Counted from the first letter of the stretch, positions 47,101-54,020 are shown. The stretch: 64,000 bases of DNA from Cylicocyclus nassatus (GCA_958299035.1 CATQJL010000223.1:75099600-75163599), one strand, 5' to 3'. The notes: generated by a model not told the origin, from the letters alone. A program made the numbers and translations.

Positions 47101-48193
47101 TGACATGCTGGTTATGAAAATCACATCCACCTCACATAGATGGTAGGGCCTTTTGGGTAGAGAACTATATGTCGCGAAAAGGGGCGATCCGCGATTTGCA
47201 ACAAATACGCACTCTTGCACGTGCATGAAAGTTCGTCTTTGCAAGAAGTTCGCGCAGGAACCTCCCACATTCGGCGACATTAGTCCTCCACCCGGGCCTC
47301 TTTGGTAGCTTACGGAAGGAGTCGGATAAACATGAAGGTTCTGAAATTGGCTAAAACTTCGGCATCTATTACCATCCCCAGGTCGGGCGCACTTGAATTC
47401 ACGCTTCCCCTGTATGTCGTTCATCATACTGAGGTATCAGGGTCAAGGTATCAAGGCAGTGGAGCCTTCGAAAAAGACAAAACCACTAAGACAGTTTCAA
47501 AACAGGATACGGCATTCCATTACGGCTTCTCTCATTTCCAAGCGCGATCGTACGTGCATACGGGCCCAAAAAGTAGAGGCTGTGTAGTTCATTTTGAACG
47601 ACTCAATGTAAAATAGAATAAATAACTTTGGACCAGTTTTCTTAGGCCTCGGATTTCACGCGATTTGATCGTCATGATTCAATCGCTACAAAACAGGTGT
47701 TACGAGTTCATTGCATGCCACTCTCCTTGTATTTTGGTTGTGTTAGTTAGTCAGGATCACTCGTGTTGGAAAACTGTCACAACCGAAATGCAAGAAGATT
47801 GGCGCAATGATATTATTACAATTGTCTTGTCGCGATCAATCGCGACGCCCAAATCGCGTGAACTCTGCCAGGGACCTTAGAGAGAGATAAAGGCATTCAG
47901 GACTTTTTTGTAACCACCAAACGAGTTTTCCTGCATTTGAAAATATTACTTTTTCTAAATAAATGTATGCTATTTGTACAAGAAAAAGAGTTTACTGGTT
48001 CCTATAAATTCAACCAAGTTAAAGCTGTTAAGATGACTTGCCATTGTCGTATAGTCAAAGTGATGATGTTATTTTTCATTTATAAGTTATATACCGGTCA
48101 TTTCGATTTCAGATCCATACCGACATTATGTATCAGTCGAAGCTTATTGATAAGTTTGTGCGTGACTGGCACAATATTCTATGTCGTGATTGA
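20097..48193 (+). CDS. Secreted trypsin-like protein (serine-protease homologue), 10 exons
   Basis: Joined exons 20097-20169, 20221-20294, 24248-24320, 33479-33566, 33642-33770, 33879-34060, 43088-43147, 43453-43550, 43654-43764 and 48113-48193 give 969 nt and 322 residues with every phase matching. Residues 1-18 are a signal peptide. CGLP (Cys29) could pair with Cys180 as in chymotrypsin's activation peptide. GEVPW (59-63) starts the core; [19 protein letters not shown] (75-93) holds His91; [12 protein letters not shown] (161-172) has Asn162 where the catalytic Asp belongs; CKTVSGGG (258-265) has Ser262 but Val261 for the usual Asp194; PKIHTDI (295-301) matches the PGVYTRV strand. Length is usual for the fold. 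The Cys-rich insert YVGGRC..C (120-133) resembles nematode DUF316/peptidase S1 proteins. Seen: exon chain and residues. Inferred: secreted, probably not proteolytic. It precedes a paralog at 54021. Confidence 0.85.
20221..20294 (+). CDS. Gene 1 exon 2: CGLP pro-region
   Basis: Acceptor ATTGCAG, donor GTAAGA, in phase 1 and out phase 0, 74 nt. Encodes [16 protein letters not shown] and onward, containing Cys29, which could tether the activation peptide to the catalytic domain. Exon 2 of gene 2 is also 74 nt and reads DKKTCGLPMDG. Confidence 0.8.
20571..23700 (-). mobile_element. RTE-type non-LTR retrotransposon, multiply broken, in intron 2
   Basis: Read on the minus strand, an apurinic-type endonuclease starts near 23613 (LCTYNART, then LQETKPR with the catalytic Glu, then [10 protein letters not shown]). 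Its C-terminal signature lies near 22870 as GSDYRLL, where the family has SDH, so the catalytic His is Tyr. Reverse transcriptase blocks follow: [16 protein letters not shown] (about 21950), [13 protein letters not shown] and the active site FADDIVLF (about 21540-21555). A C-terminal [10 protein letters not shown] lies near 20900. At least five frame changes separate these pieces, so it is dead. The 3' tail shows short tandem repeats (ATCTAAGTATCTAAGT on the minus strand, 20573-20590), usual for RTE; a second tail-like copy starts at 20709. About 3.1 kb, antisense to gene 1. Confidence 0.88.
24248..24320 (+). CDS. Gene 1 exon 3: start of protease core
   Basis: Acceptor TTTTTTCAG, donor GTGAGT, in phase 0 and out phase 1, 73 nt. 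Encodes [20 protein letters not shown] plus SYWN, the N-terminal strand of a chymotrypsin fold (compare IVGG..A..GE.PW). R50-I51 could be an activation cleavage site, but GG is SS and the region is one residue short. Gene 2 exon 3 (57777) is also 73 nt. Confidence 0.85.
24743..24792 (+). repeat. 25-bp direct tandem duplication
   Basis: CTAAGAAATGTATTTTCCCA occurs twice in direct succession, apparently a recent slippage duplication within intron 3. No function is suggested. Confidence 0.85.
25270..25468. mobile_element. MITE with GTCTGCCCCAATC ends
   Basis: GGTCTGCCCCAATCGGGATC plus AGGCCAAACTG on the left is mirrored by CAGTTTTGGCCTGG and GATTGGGGCAGAC on the right. About 200 bp, GC-richer than the flanks, no coding. 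Lies in gene 1 intron 3. Confidence 0.75.
25730..25795 (+). repeat. Imperfect TAGTAA/TAGTAAA microsatellite
   Basis: Repeated AATAGTAA-type units with 1-2 base variation run for about 60 bases. A simple repeat in intron 3. Confidence 0.8.
25925..26626. mobile_element. Mariner-type inverted-repeat element, 0.7 kb
   Basis: Starts TTAGGTCGTAACGAAAGTTC and ends GAACTTCCGGAACGACCTAA. Inner arms also pair (TTGCGCACGATTTTCAAAAA / TTTTTGAAAACCGTGCGCAA; CAGTATTATA..CTTTCACTAG with its mirror). It is one of five elements here with a TTAGGT..AAAGTT mariner-like terminus. No transposase. Confidence 0.8.
26700..27070. repeat. Partial copy of the AAGTGGCC foldback family
   Basis: GCCGAGCGCCTCTGGACGCC (about 26731) is mirrored by GGCGTCCAGAGGTGTTTGGC (about 26955), followed by CTCAATGCTCTTCAAAAC, AAAGGCCACTTCGACCGAA and CCCTTGTA. 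The right arm is complete; the outer part of the left arm is missing. Fuller relatives are at 41816-42610, 45622-46085 and 52659-53114. Confidence 0.6.
27150..27268. repeat. 119-bp foldback
   Basis: ACTGCATTCATACTGATCCC and GAAGTCCGGAAACA are mirrored by TGTTTTCGGACTTC and GGGATCAGTATGAACGCAG. A near-perfect hairpin with a loop of about 35 bases. Confidence 0.8.
27330..27495. repeat. MITE with AACTGGCTTGGCTTCG ends
   Basis: AACTGGCTTGGCTTCGGC at 27336 is mirrored by GCGAAGCCAAGCCAGTT ending about 27491; the inner arm AGGCGGG pairs with CCCGCCT. About 155 bp, non-coding, intron 3. Confidence 0.75.
28445..29212. mobile_element. 0.77-kb foldback with a tRNA-like A-box in each arm
   Basis: Arms of about 280 bp pair from ATCTGCTTCTCGGTCTCCTA (left) to TAGGAGACCGGGAAGCAGAT (right), through GGGCGAGCAG, GGTGGACTCATAGCGCAGTG and GCAACCCATTCCC. 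TAGCGCAGTGGTAAG fits the pol III A-box, and GGTCGAGCTGCC about 30 bases on is a poor B-box. A tRNA-derived origin of the arms is possible but not established. Intron 3. Confidence 0.65.
29224..30171. mobile_element. Mariner-type inverted-repeat element, 0.95 kb
   Basis: TTAGGTTGTCCGGAAATTAA at the left is mirrored by TTAATTTCCGTACAACCTAA at the right. The arms pair nearly to the centre (about 29700), including CATTCGATAGAGCAAAGCAA, TGCACGAAAA and GAGAACTAAAGCTTGTAGAG. It is a near-complete palindrome without transposase. The right end is separated from the next element only by TATA. Confidence 0.85.
30176..31139. mobile_element. Mariner-type inverted-repeat element, 0.96 kb
   Basis: TTAGGTTGGTCCGAAAG is mirrored by TTTCGGACCAACCTAA. 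The TTAGGTTGGTCCGAAAGT terminus is typical of mariner elements. The arms extend through GCGCATCATTTTC and TTTTTCGTGA..CTC to about 30650, where GATTTTTCAGATTTTCGGGC marks the axis region. No transposase. Confidence 0.85.
31140..31470 (+). mobile_element. Helitron 3' portion
   Basis: From about 31160 this matches the right half of the Helitron at 14236-14947 (GATTTTTGCACTGAAATGTA; TAGCCCAAGGTGA; CAAATTCGCATTTGTT). It ends with hairpin CCTCCGC-GAA-GCGGAGG (31443-31459), then TGATGCA and CTGG before T. The 5' part is absent; the mariner-type element at 30176-31139 adjoins it. Confidence 0.75.
31474..32342. mobile_element. 0.87-kb inverted-repeat element beside the Helitron end
   Basis: AATCGGAATAATCCTATATC at the left is mirrored by ATAGGATTATTCCG at the right, with the next block ATTAGATAGAGCAAACCTAG mirrored by CTAGGTTTGCGCTATTTAAT. 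Further pairs (AACAATGCTGAGATGTTCTA / TAGAACATCTCAGCACTAAT) lie near the axis. The AGATAGAGCAAA block links it to the elements at 9933 and 29224. Confidence 0.75.
32553..33230. mobile_element. Mariner-like MITE, AGGGTGTCC family, copy 2
   Basis: AGGGTGTCCCAAAAGTAAGT at the left is mirrored by ACTTACTTTTGGGACACCCT at the right. It shares the internal blocks CAACTTAGATTTACAGTA and GTAGGATTACGGTA with the copies at 16546 and 34719. Intron 3, about 250 bp before exon 4. Confidence 0.85.
33479..33566 (+). CDS. Gene 1 exon 4: catalytic His
   Basis: Encodes (N)[19 protein letters not shown] then [14 protein letters not shown] is the S1 histidine motif, and Cys76/Cys92 are the pair flanking it in the fold. 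The donor is GTGAGC at 33567, phase 2. The phase-1 start requires an acceptor ending AAG at 33476-33478, because the frame meets TAA at 33475-33477 just upstream. AAG acceptors are rare but exist. No competing exon for this motif was found. Confidence 0.85.
33642..33770 (+). CDS. Gene 1 exon 5: Cys-rich insert
   Basis: Acceptor TTTTTACAG after a 75-nt intron, entering phase 2. Encodes [13 protein letters not shown], then [20 protein letters not shown] and GEKISIS. The YVGG.C....C pattern between the His and Asp segments is typical of the nematode DUF316-like group and absent from vertebrate trypsins. Ends in phase 2 at GTATCC. Confidence 0.9.
33879..34060 (+). CDS. Gene 1 exon 6: Asp region with Asn substitution
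   Basis: Acceptor TTTTTCAG, donor GTAAGT. Encodes [26 protein letters not shown] and [14 protein letters not shown]. The alignment N-D-I-A-L-L-x-L to Q-N-L-A-L-I-E-L places Asn162 at the catalytic Asp (chymotrypsin 102). ICLP is the strand carrying the Cys that pairs with the pro-region. Confidence 0.92.
34624..35809. mobile_element. TIR element carrying a second MITE
   Basis: GAGGCCGTATTCATCATTGA, CCTTGAGGTAAATCCTA and AGTAGTTTTATCACTC at the left are mirrored in order at 35743-35809. This is the longest-preserved copy of the ACCTTGAGGTA family seen at 6.2, 8.6 and 11.7 kb. The AGGGTGTCC-family MITE 34719-35371 lies inside it. No coding. Intron 6 of gene 1. Confidence 0.75.
34719..35371. 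mobile_element. Mariner-like MITE, AGGGTGTCC family, copy 3 (nested)
   Basis: CAGTGTGTCCCAAAAATGTA is mirrored by TACATTTTTTGGGACACCCTG (20-bp core), with GATTGTTAATAACTCTC, TTTTGTAGAGCTGGCTTC and GTAGAATTACGGTAGAAACT also paired. It is most similar to copy 1 (16546). TA lies on both flanks. It sits within the TIR element 34624-35809. Confidence 0.85.
36033..36266. mobile_element. Foldback, 0.23 kb, directly beside a mariner-type element
   Basis: TATAGGGCTTATTAAATTG, GTCGTTTGCACCAGCA and CGCGCTGGACTCTGCGTCT are mirrored by AGACGCAGAGTCCAGCGCG, TGCTGGTGCAAACGAC and ATAAGCCCTATA. Near-perfect arms of about 75 bp. The overlapping open frames on both strands here are a product of the GC-rich palindrome. 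Confidence 0.8.
36268..36989. mobile_element. Mariner-type inverted-repeat element, 0.72 kb
   Basis: TTAGGTTGGTCCGAAAGTTC is mirrored by GAACTTTCGGACCAACCTAA. Arms continue with TGTCCCAACATTTTCAAAAA, GCACTTTCTAAAACTACC and AAAACCTAG..CTG to a centre near 36630. Closely related in its ends to 30176-31139. No transposase. Confidence 0.85.
36990..39284. other. Intron 6 stretch with a GC-rich block of unknown origin
   Basis: 37100-37640 is distinctly GC-rich and open on both strands (for example 37280-37633 + and 37261-37626 -), but neither frame has a recognisable motif and there is no partner repeat in the window. CAATAAACAGACAAACAG at 37010 and the following AGA-rich run resemble Helitron 5' simple-repeat tracts. 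An LTR-element remnant was considered but no second LTR was found. 37950-39284 is plain AT-rich intron. Confidence 0.4.
39285..39375 (+). repeat. Fragment of the CAGGGCCCGGCACGAGG family
   Basis: GTCAGGGCTCGGCACGAGGT is followed by GGCTAGTTGAAAATGC and ACGAATTCCCC. Related copies: 41225 (minus), 51760, 53420 (minus), 56565 (minus), 62215 and 63200 (minus). They share the first 30-80 bases, usually with an A-rich segment and a GATATCG or GAATTC phrase. Confidence 0.6.
39443..40640 (+). mobile_element. Non-autonomous Helitron with an inverted 120-bp minisatellite
   Basis: Starts TCTTATATATAAAGCTGAAT after A, followed by a (GTCT)n tract (39470-39510). Ends CTAG before T, 10 bases after the hairpin CGGC-GGA-GCCG, the Helitron 3' layout. 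The interior holds about 3.5 direct units of exactly 120 bp (phases at 39661, 39781, 39901 and 40021; GGGGCTGGGAGTTGGCACAG, then GTAATCGAGCATG, then ATCGATTTTATCGATTTTT). They run into a palindrome (ATGCTGATCA..TGATCAGCAT, 40074-40105), and diverged units follow in opposite orientation to 40530. The 130-codon frame across the direct units exists because 120 is divisible by three. Intron 6. Confidence 0.8.
40880..41230 (-). mobile_element. CAGGGCTCGGCAC-family element, minus orientation
   Basis: Read on the minus strand it begins near 41225 with CAGGGCTCGGCACAGGTGGC, then GATATCGTTTTTGGGG twice. It runs to the AGCCACCTGAGGTGGC palindromes near 40895-40935. The copy at 62195-62710 has the same order (start, GATATCGTTTTTGG, then GGAGCCACCTGGGG). 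The AT-rich start and lack of inverted termini suggest a Helitron-like element, but ends were not fixed. Confidence 0.5.
41816..42610. mobile_element. 0.8-kb foldback, AAGTGGC family
   Basis: CACAAGGGAAGTACACTTAG, TCGAAGTGGCGATTCGGAA and GATATAGAAGG-type blocks on the left are mirrored by TTCCGAATCGCCACTTCGA and CTAAGTGAACTTCCCT on the right. The arms are over 300 bp (also AAAATTTGACTTTAGAAAAG) with the axis near 42190. No coding. Intron 6. Confidence 0.8.
42747..42871. repeat. Short MITE with GTTTCATACTGCA ends
   Basis: GTTTCATACTGCAGTCGCTG is mirrored by CACCGATTGCAGTATGAAAC, with an inner CAATGGCAGTC/GATTGCACTCG pairing. About 120 bp, just upstream of exon 7. Confidence 0.7.
43088..43147 (+). 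CDS. Gene 1 exon 7
   Basis: Acceptor TTTGCAG, donor GTATGT, entering and leaving in phase 1, 60 nt. Encodes [19 protein letters not shown], the inter-strand segment before the Ser half of the fold. It has no diagnostic motif; it is supported by both consensus splice sites and phase agreement with exons 6 and 8. Confidence 0.8.
43453..43550 (+). CDS. Gene 1 exon 8
   Basis: Acceptor AAATTCAG, donor GTAACT, phase 1 to 0. Encodes [20 protein letters not shown] and [12 protein letters not shown]. Cys235 and Cys248 fit the 168-182 disulfide of chymotrypsin; Cys258 is the one before the Ser motif (position 191). Confidence 0.85.
43654..43764 (+). CDS. Gene 1 exon 9: Ser motif
   Basis: Acceptor TTTTTTAG. 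Encodes [20 protein letters not shown] then [17 protein letters not shown]. Ser262 aligns with the catalytic Ser, but GDSGGP reads TVSGGG, so the Asp that would hold the activated N-terminus is lost. GVVSFG..C is the classical following strand. Two in-phase donors exist (GTACAA at 43765, GTCAGT at 43771); the first gives GPK-IHTDI, matching PGVYTRV best. Confidence 0.85.
43765..45621 (+). other. First part of intron 9, nothing recognised
   Basis: A frame at 44368-44649 (-) and GC-richer sequence at 44380-44700 have no recognisable product. At 45050-45235 GGGAGAT..ATCTCCC motifs recur with CATGACC, a small set of imperfect palindromes (AGGGAGATCATCTCCCT at 45074). Retention of this intron would stop at 43825-43827. 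Confidence 0.4.
45622..46085. mobile_element. 0.46-kb foldback, AAGTGGC family
   Basis: GGAGGTGTTTTCGGTCGAAG, TGATACGACTATAAAGAGCA and TCTGTCTTCGTTATCTGCCG on the left are mirrored by CGGCAGATAACGAAGACAGA, TGCTCTTCATAGTCGTATCA and GAAAACACCTCC on the right. Arms of about 150 bp, no coding, intron 9 of gene 1. Confidence 0.8.
47153..47297. mobile_element. MITE, GACTATATGTCGCCGAA family
   Basis: AGAGAACTATATGTCGCGAA at the left is answered by TTCGGCGACATTAGTCCTCC at the right, enclosing the block ATTTGCAACAAATACGCACT. Same organisation and size as 61487-61624. Intron 9. Confidence 0.7.
47643..47880. mobile_element. MITE, GATTTGATCGTCGCG family, copy 3
   Basis: TAGGCCTCGGATTTCACGCG and ATTTGATCGTCATGA are mirrored by CGCGACGCCCAAATCGCGTG and CTGCCAGGGACCTTA. 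Same family as 11200 and 13119. It lies 230 bp upstream of exon 10. Confidence 0.65.
48113..48193 (+). CDS. Gene 1 exon 10: C-terminus
   Basis: Acceptor GATTTCAG, phase 0. Encodes [20 protein letters not shown] and NILCRD before TGA. It supplies the final strand and C-terminal helix expected of S1 proteins, and Cys320. Joining it to exon 9 restores PKIHTDI in place of PGVYTRV, the reason for preferring this exon over read-through. Confidence 0.85.
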   Translation: MHTDIMYQSKLIDKFVRDWHNILCRD

Positions 48194-48198
48194 ATAAA
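48193..48198 (+). terminator. Poly(A) signal overlapping the stop codon
   Basis: AATAAA begins at the last base of the TGA stop of gene 1. Cleavage normally follows 10-25 bases downstream, implying a very short 3' UTR. Confidence 0.6.
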
Positions 48199-51100
48199 CC
48201 TTTATTACAATCTTACAAGCACCTTGATTCCTGTATGACTGCTTGAAAGACAATGATGATTCCCCCCAGTTTGCAAAGTCTTCCATTTGAAATATTAGCT
48301 TGAGCAAATTTTGCGTTTGTTCTAGCTTTGACGACAGAGGCGTCATAAGTTTTTAGCACAAGGACTGCGCGTTTTCAGTGACACAACGGAGTTTAGCAGA
48401 GCCGAACATCACACAAACTTTGGAATTTCTATTTAGCCTAGTCGAACATCATAAAAATTTTGAAATTTCTTCGTCAAACACTCTTGGAGTGCTCAAGCTC
48501 AAAATTGCAGAGGGTAGAGTAGTTACTCTGCGATAATTTTTTCCCTTCTCTTTCTCTGCAATAATCTTTTAGTTTTATTAATTGGACATCGTGAGCTCGC
48601 GTTCATACAAAGTGCAATATTTTATTCAGCACGTTCTTCACGCGTATAATCGAGACGGTCTTATTACTAATAGTGCATAAATTTTTGCACCAAATTCATT
48701 TGTCTTTGTAAAGCGAGGGTCTGTAATAACTCCTTTTCCTCTGAGTTGAAGTTCCTTAAACAAACTTGCTGTGATTTTGACCTGTTTATACTTCACTTTC
48801 TTTCTTAACTCTTCTTCTTTTCTATATCTACCTTGTAGAATAGAAAATCTTCTGAGAATGTTGTTGTTTGAAAAAAAAATTACACGCAGTGTTTGACATT
48901 CTTTTGACAAAGTTTAACGCGAAAGATCAATTACGGCGAGGTCACTGAAAATACTCAAAGATTCCAGAATGAGACCTATATAGCAGTAGAACTCTTTATG
49001 TCGCGCAAAATATACTAAAGTCTAGGAAATTGGCTCTTTTGCCATTGAAAAATGCCAAGCTTGGGCTTGGCAGTCACGCATGTCGTGGCAATGACGATGG
49101 GTCACAGTCTGAAAGCTCGCGTTGACCAAAAGAGATCCTATTTCAAAATTCGAATGTCACGTTATATTTACTGTTATTAAGGTAATGAATGCTCTGTTTT
49201 ATGTCTTTACGTTCCATTTTTATTAGAGTTATACTAAGCTTTGGTACTTTAGGAACGCCATGTTCACAAAAGCATGCTGTAAAATGCCATGCATGATTTA
49301 TGCCTTCAAATAAAATTCGTGTCAAACAATTCTACTAAAGTGCAAAGAAGTTGTGATAAGTCGAAAAGTAAGAACGAGCCTTCCGGACCAACCCAATAAT
49401 CCACCGAAAAAATCGAAAAACACATTATTCAGAAAAATTGAAAATTTTCTTGAAGTGAAGGTTGATACTGAAAAAAAAACGCTCTGCGAAGAAGTGCTGT
49501 TGTAACGGAGAAATCGCAAACAAGCTACACCCGATTTACATCCACATCGGGACAGCCGGGTTTAATTTCATTGAATTTTGCAAAGTTTGAGCCATCGGGC
49601 TGGGACTTGGCACAGGGGCGCATGTTGCTAATCATGAAAACATAGTGGGGGCGGAGTACTGGCCAAACGTGGGACCAAGAGCCCGGAACAGAGAGATCTT
49701 TTACGGAACTAGAGCATGAAGACACTATAGTGTATTGACTGGGCTGGGTAGAGCAGGGTAAGCCGCCTGGTATTACTAAAAGTCACACGTAGTATCGTAA
49801 ACTGTCACTGTACTTCTTATTCCGTCGCCATTTAGGTATTCTCGAAAAAAAAATGGCAAAGAATCGACATTTTTGTCAGTCATGCGTAAAATCTCAAATA
49901 TTTTTGACATCTGAAATTTAAATAGCAAACTAACAAACTTGATGAAAGTTTTATTAAGAAAAAGAGGTGACAACTAAGTAAGAATGAAAGCTGCAATGAC
50001 ATGTTAAACAAAGGAGTTAAACTCATAGAGTGAGAATCTAGGAGCTTACAAGGAAAGGGATGCTTGGTTGAAGTGGCTTTTTAAGGTATGATGTATACCA
50101 TATCCTGGAGAGCACAAAACGCTGATTCAAAATCTGCTTTTACTATCTGCAGGGCTTTTCTGGACGAGGAGCTATAAGGATCAGAGCAAAAAATTGCGTG
50201 CTTTACGCAGATAAATCGCTCGTAATATCCTCTATACACCTCGAAAGCAATAATGATTGTGTCTATTCCGTGCAATGGATACGCTTAGTTCAAGTATATC
50301 CTTATTCCGCTGCTTTATTTGAATTAGAATCCGCACCTACGAACCACACTTCCAGGCAGATTTGCAATTAGCGCTTCGTGCCCTCTAAGACAATCCTCTC
50401 TCTCACACCAATGGGTCTGCACTTTTGTGACTCTTTACGCTCGCGTGCTACCAAACCACTTCGACTACTGAAAAGATGGAAGCGCTCGACATTTAGTCGC
50501 ACGGTCGAATGCAACAATTACCTTGCGTAGTAAGAACGCAAAGTTACGACTTGAGAGTTATTCTGGGGTCAAGCGCATTTGCTAAATTAGGTAACTATAA
50601 GAGGACCTCATGGATACGTAGTGAAGTTGCTGTACATGAAAAATTGTGAAAAAGTTAAACAAGTTACAAAAACATATTGGGCGCACGTCATCGACAGAAT
50701 ATGCTTTGAACAGAGCTTAGTGGAAATCCTGCTGACGTCAACGCTGCTGAATAAGTTGAATCAGTGGCGGACGCGTTTGTGGATGCCGCTCGCGGGTTAG
50801 CCTTCCCACTGGATGGGCAAAAGTACAAGGTAGGATTGTTGGAACCCAGAAGTGGATAACCCGCGGAATATTGTCGAAAACACCTGGATATTCAGCCAAC
50901 GGGAAAAGTAACGCTACATCCTGGTTCGACCACTAAAACAAAATGTGGTCTGTAGTTGCCTACGCTGCAGAGCAAATGCAATCGACTGTTACAGAGCAAT
51001 TCTCAGTTTCGCGACAACAGTGCTTTTGTTATCTTATTGCAAAGTCTACAATATTTGGAAGTTTTGGGCTGTTTGAAAATTTTGGACTGACTTCTTCGCT

Positions 51101-52658
51101 GGCGTCGTAATGGTCGCGCAGAAAGAATGAAGCTTAGAAGAACTTTTAGTTCGTCGCCCTTTCGTTCCCTCCCCTATTCATTTTTTTTGTATGTTCGGAG
51201 TATTCCGGGGTCCTAGGCGAGCAAATGAAGTTGGCTACACAATAAGTAAAAAGGTTGAAGAACAAAAAACGGACCCCTCCTTGCACATATGCTTTTGGGA
51301 AGTAAATTTTCTTCATTACAAAGCATTGTCATACCATGCATGTTGAGTGAAATCTTTTCTCCTGTGCATTTCATATTTCATGAAAACTAAAAGCCAAACA
51401 CAATCATTTCAAAATTGCCGAACATATTATGTTTGTTTTTAGCAAAATATGAGGCACTTGGTTTTCTATACGAGAGTCATATATAAATTTTTTCGATAAG
51501 TTTCTATGTTGTCCGTTTTTCTTTTCAAGGCAAAAAATGCAAAAAATTTGAACACGTAAATCAAGAGTTCTAAGATCTCCTTCTGTTTTTTTAAGAGCAG
51601 CTCCTTTCCTCTGCCTTAAATAATCATTTGAGTAGCCAATAAAAGATTAACTTGCTAGGTCACTCTGGATTTTCATTTTACAAGAAAAAAACAAGAAAAA
51701 ATTTAGGATACATTCAACAAAGACTAGCTTCTTTTATGTATATATAAGCTACTAGCGGCAGGGCCCGGCACGAGATGTGCAAATGACAGGCTGGAAATCG
51801 TTTTGAATGAAAAAAGGAAAGGGGTTATCGTTTTTGCAGGGTCCTTAAACTACCATTTTTCCGGGGGCGGAGCCCCGGGAAAAATGGTGTTTTGTGTTCT
51901 CTGCTTATCTTAACATGTTAATACCTCACCAGGTGCATGCAGTCCGGTTCGCACGCGTCAAACCGCTCCGCCGCTGACTGCCGCAAGCGCGACGTCGCTT
52001 GACCGATGCCTTTGAAAAAACATACATGACTAATTCTCAGTGCATGCGTATTTATATGATACCAAATCTCGTAAGCGAACGAACAGAGGCTGATGGAAAC
52101 AAAGCATGAAAAAATATGAAAAATTTATGTGAATGGAAGGTGTACTAAGCATTTTTTCCCAAAATTTCCCATAAATGGTGAATGGTTGTGGATTCAAATG
52201 GTTCTTTTGCGAAGCATAGGCAACGATATGGCATGAAACTTGATAGTCACATAGACATGGCCCTGCAAAATTATGTGACTGAAGGTTGAAGCAAGCTTTT
52301 TTTCTGAAAATTTCCCGCTACTAAAAAATGGAAAAATAGCTCGTTTGCAACTCATAGATGACGAAATCGCGCGAGATTTGGTGTGTACACGCGCAGCAGG
52401 ACTAAGGAACAAAGTATGAAAATTGTTGAAAAACTTATGTGAATGAAGAGCGTGCCCAAATTTTTTCCAAATTATGTGGGCAACTGCCCACTTAATGCCC
52501 ACCTGAGGTAGGCAAAACTTTCATTTCATATAAGTTTTTCAAAATTCTCACATAAACATTTGTAAACCTAAAGTTTACCAGATGGTAGGTTTTGGTTTCA
52601 AAGCTCCTCCTCTTGTCTTTGTTAGAGCCCAAAATCGCATCAGCAGCCCAGCTTGCTA
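48199..52658. other. Intergenic between paralogs, mostly repeat relics
   Basis: No gene is recognised. At 49395, CCGGACCAACCCAATAAT is a lone mariner-type end. 49545-49773 shares GTTTGAGCCATCGGGCTGGG and TTGGCACAGGGG with the Helitron at 39443 and ends GGTAAGCCGCCTGGT, resembling its 3' end: a Helitron relic. 50040-50290 is a single arm of the AAGTGGC foldback family. At 51745-52510 a CAGGGCCCGGCACGAG-family element carries the hairpin CCATTTTTCC..GGAAAAATGG (51850-51888). Elsewhere plain AT-rich sequence. Confidence 0.5.
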
Positions 52659-53114
52659 ACAAGGGAATGGTCAGAAGTCGAAGTCGCCAATCTAAACAAG
52701 CTGCATACCATTCGATGCAGCATAGAACGCTGATTACAAATCTGTCTTCCGTATCTGCAGAGCGCCATTGTAGGCGAAGTTATAAGCCGTCAAAAGTCAT
52801 TATTTTGCTAAGAAATTGTGCGTGTGAGGGGCAAACTTGGCCGTACAAAGCCATTCTCGGCTCAGTGTTGGACCAAAACATGCAACTAAGTTCCTTTATA
52901 TGGTTCGTACCTAAAGGTGAGCTAAAAGAGCAATGATGTGCCTAATTTCGCAGTTTTTGTGTATGAATTTTCTGCAGTAAAGCTGCTCATAACTTCGCCT
53001 ACAAAGGCGCTTTGCAGATACGGAAGACAGATTTGTAATCAGCATTCTATGCTGCATCGAATGGTATGCAGCTTGATTGGATTGGCCACTTCGACTTCTG
53101 ACCATTCCCTTGTA
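52659..53114. mobile_element. 0.46-kb foldback, AAGTGGC family
   Basis: ACAAGGGAATGGTCAGAAGT, CAAGCTGCATACCATTCGAT and TCTGTCTTCCGTATCTGCAG at the left are mirrored in order at 53015-53114. Near-identical arms of about 150 bp suggest relatively recent activity. A single arm of the same type (CACAAGGGAATGGTCAAAAC) is at 28348-28405. Confidence 0.8.
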
Positions 53115-54020
53115 AGGAGGAAAGCGCGCTCCAGTCAATCGATACGCGCGAACGGCATCTCTCAGTAATATAACTGCGTTACTTTGATATTTCTTCATTC
53201 CTTCATCATTCTTCTTAATTGTTCTTCTTCCTGTTTTTTATCTTGATAAAGATGAGGAATTATTAGAAGAACGCTGAGCGTTTTTCGACGAAGTGTAGCC
53301 AGTGCTCTCGTTGCACAAGCACGAAGCATCGTTTTTGGGCTCAAGGGGTATTCGTAAAAATTTTGAAATTAAAGGGGAATTCGTTTTGGAAAACCCCATT
53401 TGCCCACCCCGTGCCGGGCCCTGACTAGCGGGCGTCCCGGTCCAGCCGGGTGTGGGCTCAAATTGGACCGGCAAAACACAGTGCTACTAATATTTTCAAC
53501 TTAATAATGTTTGGCCCGCGCAGTTCAATTACTTACCCTTTCTTTTTGGCTGCCTTACTTCAAGCTCGTGCTGTCCCCATTCTTCGTCCCAGTCCTTGCT
53601 TCGATCCCGCTTCCGAAGTGAAAAGTCTCCCTGCAACCACCTGGATTTGTGAGACCACATCCTCCTCACAGTAAAGTGTAAGTAATCTAGCGTTTCTATA
53701 ACGCACTAACAACCCAGACCTTGAATTTATTCATACATGGATTAGCGTATATCTATGCAAAAAAGATTTAACTTCTGAATGAAAATTGCCGATTGCTACG
53801 AGAGAGCTTTTTTGACCATTGTTGTAGGAAGTCGCCAAAAACGAAAAATCTCAAAAAAGCTATATTGCTGCTTTCAAATTTTGCTTTGGCTTTCTGCTCA
53901 TACTGTGTAGAAAAGATAATACTCGGCAAATTGACTTCTGAAGATAGAGGATGAGATTAAACAAAGCATTTTAGAGAACAAAGATTTTGTAAATAGTTTT
54001 GTCGACAACATCATTGCACG
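53115..54020. other. Region upstream of gene 2
   Basis: At 53395-53430 there is a minus-strand copy of the CAGGGCCCGGCAC family. A frame at 53450-53674 (+) has no recognisable product. No TATA box or SL acceptor as clear as that of gene 1 is seen; TAAATAG 34 bases before the ATG is a weak candidate acceptor. Confidence 0.35.
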
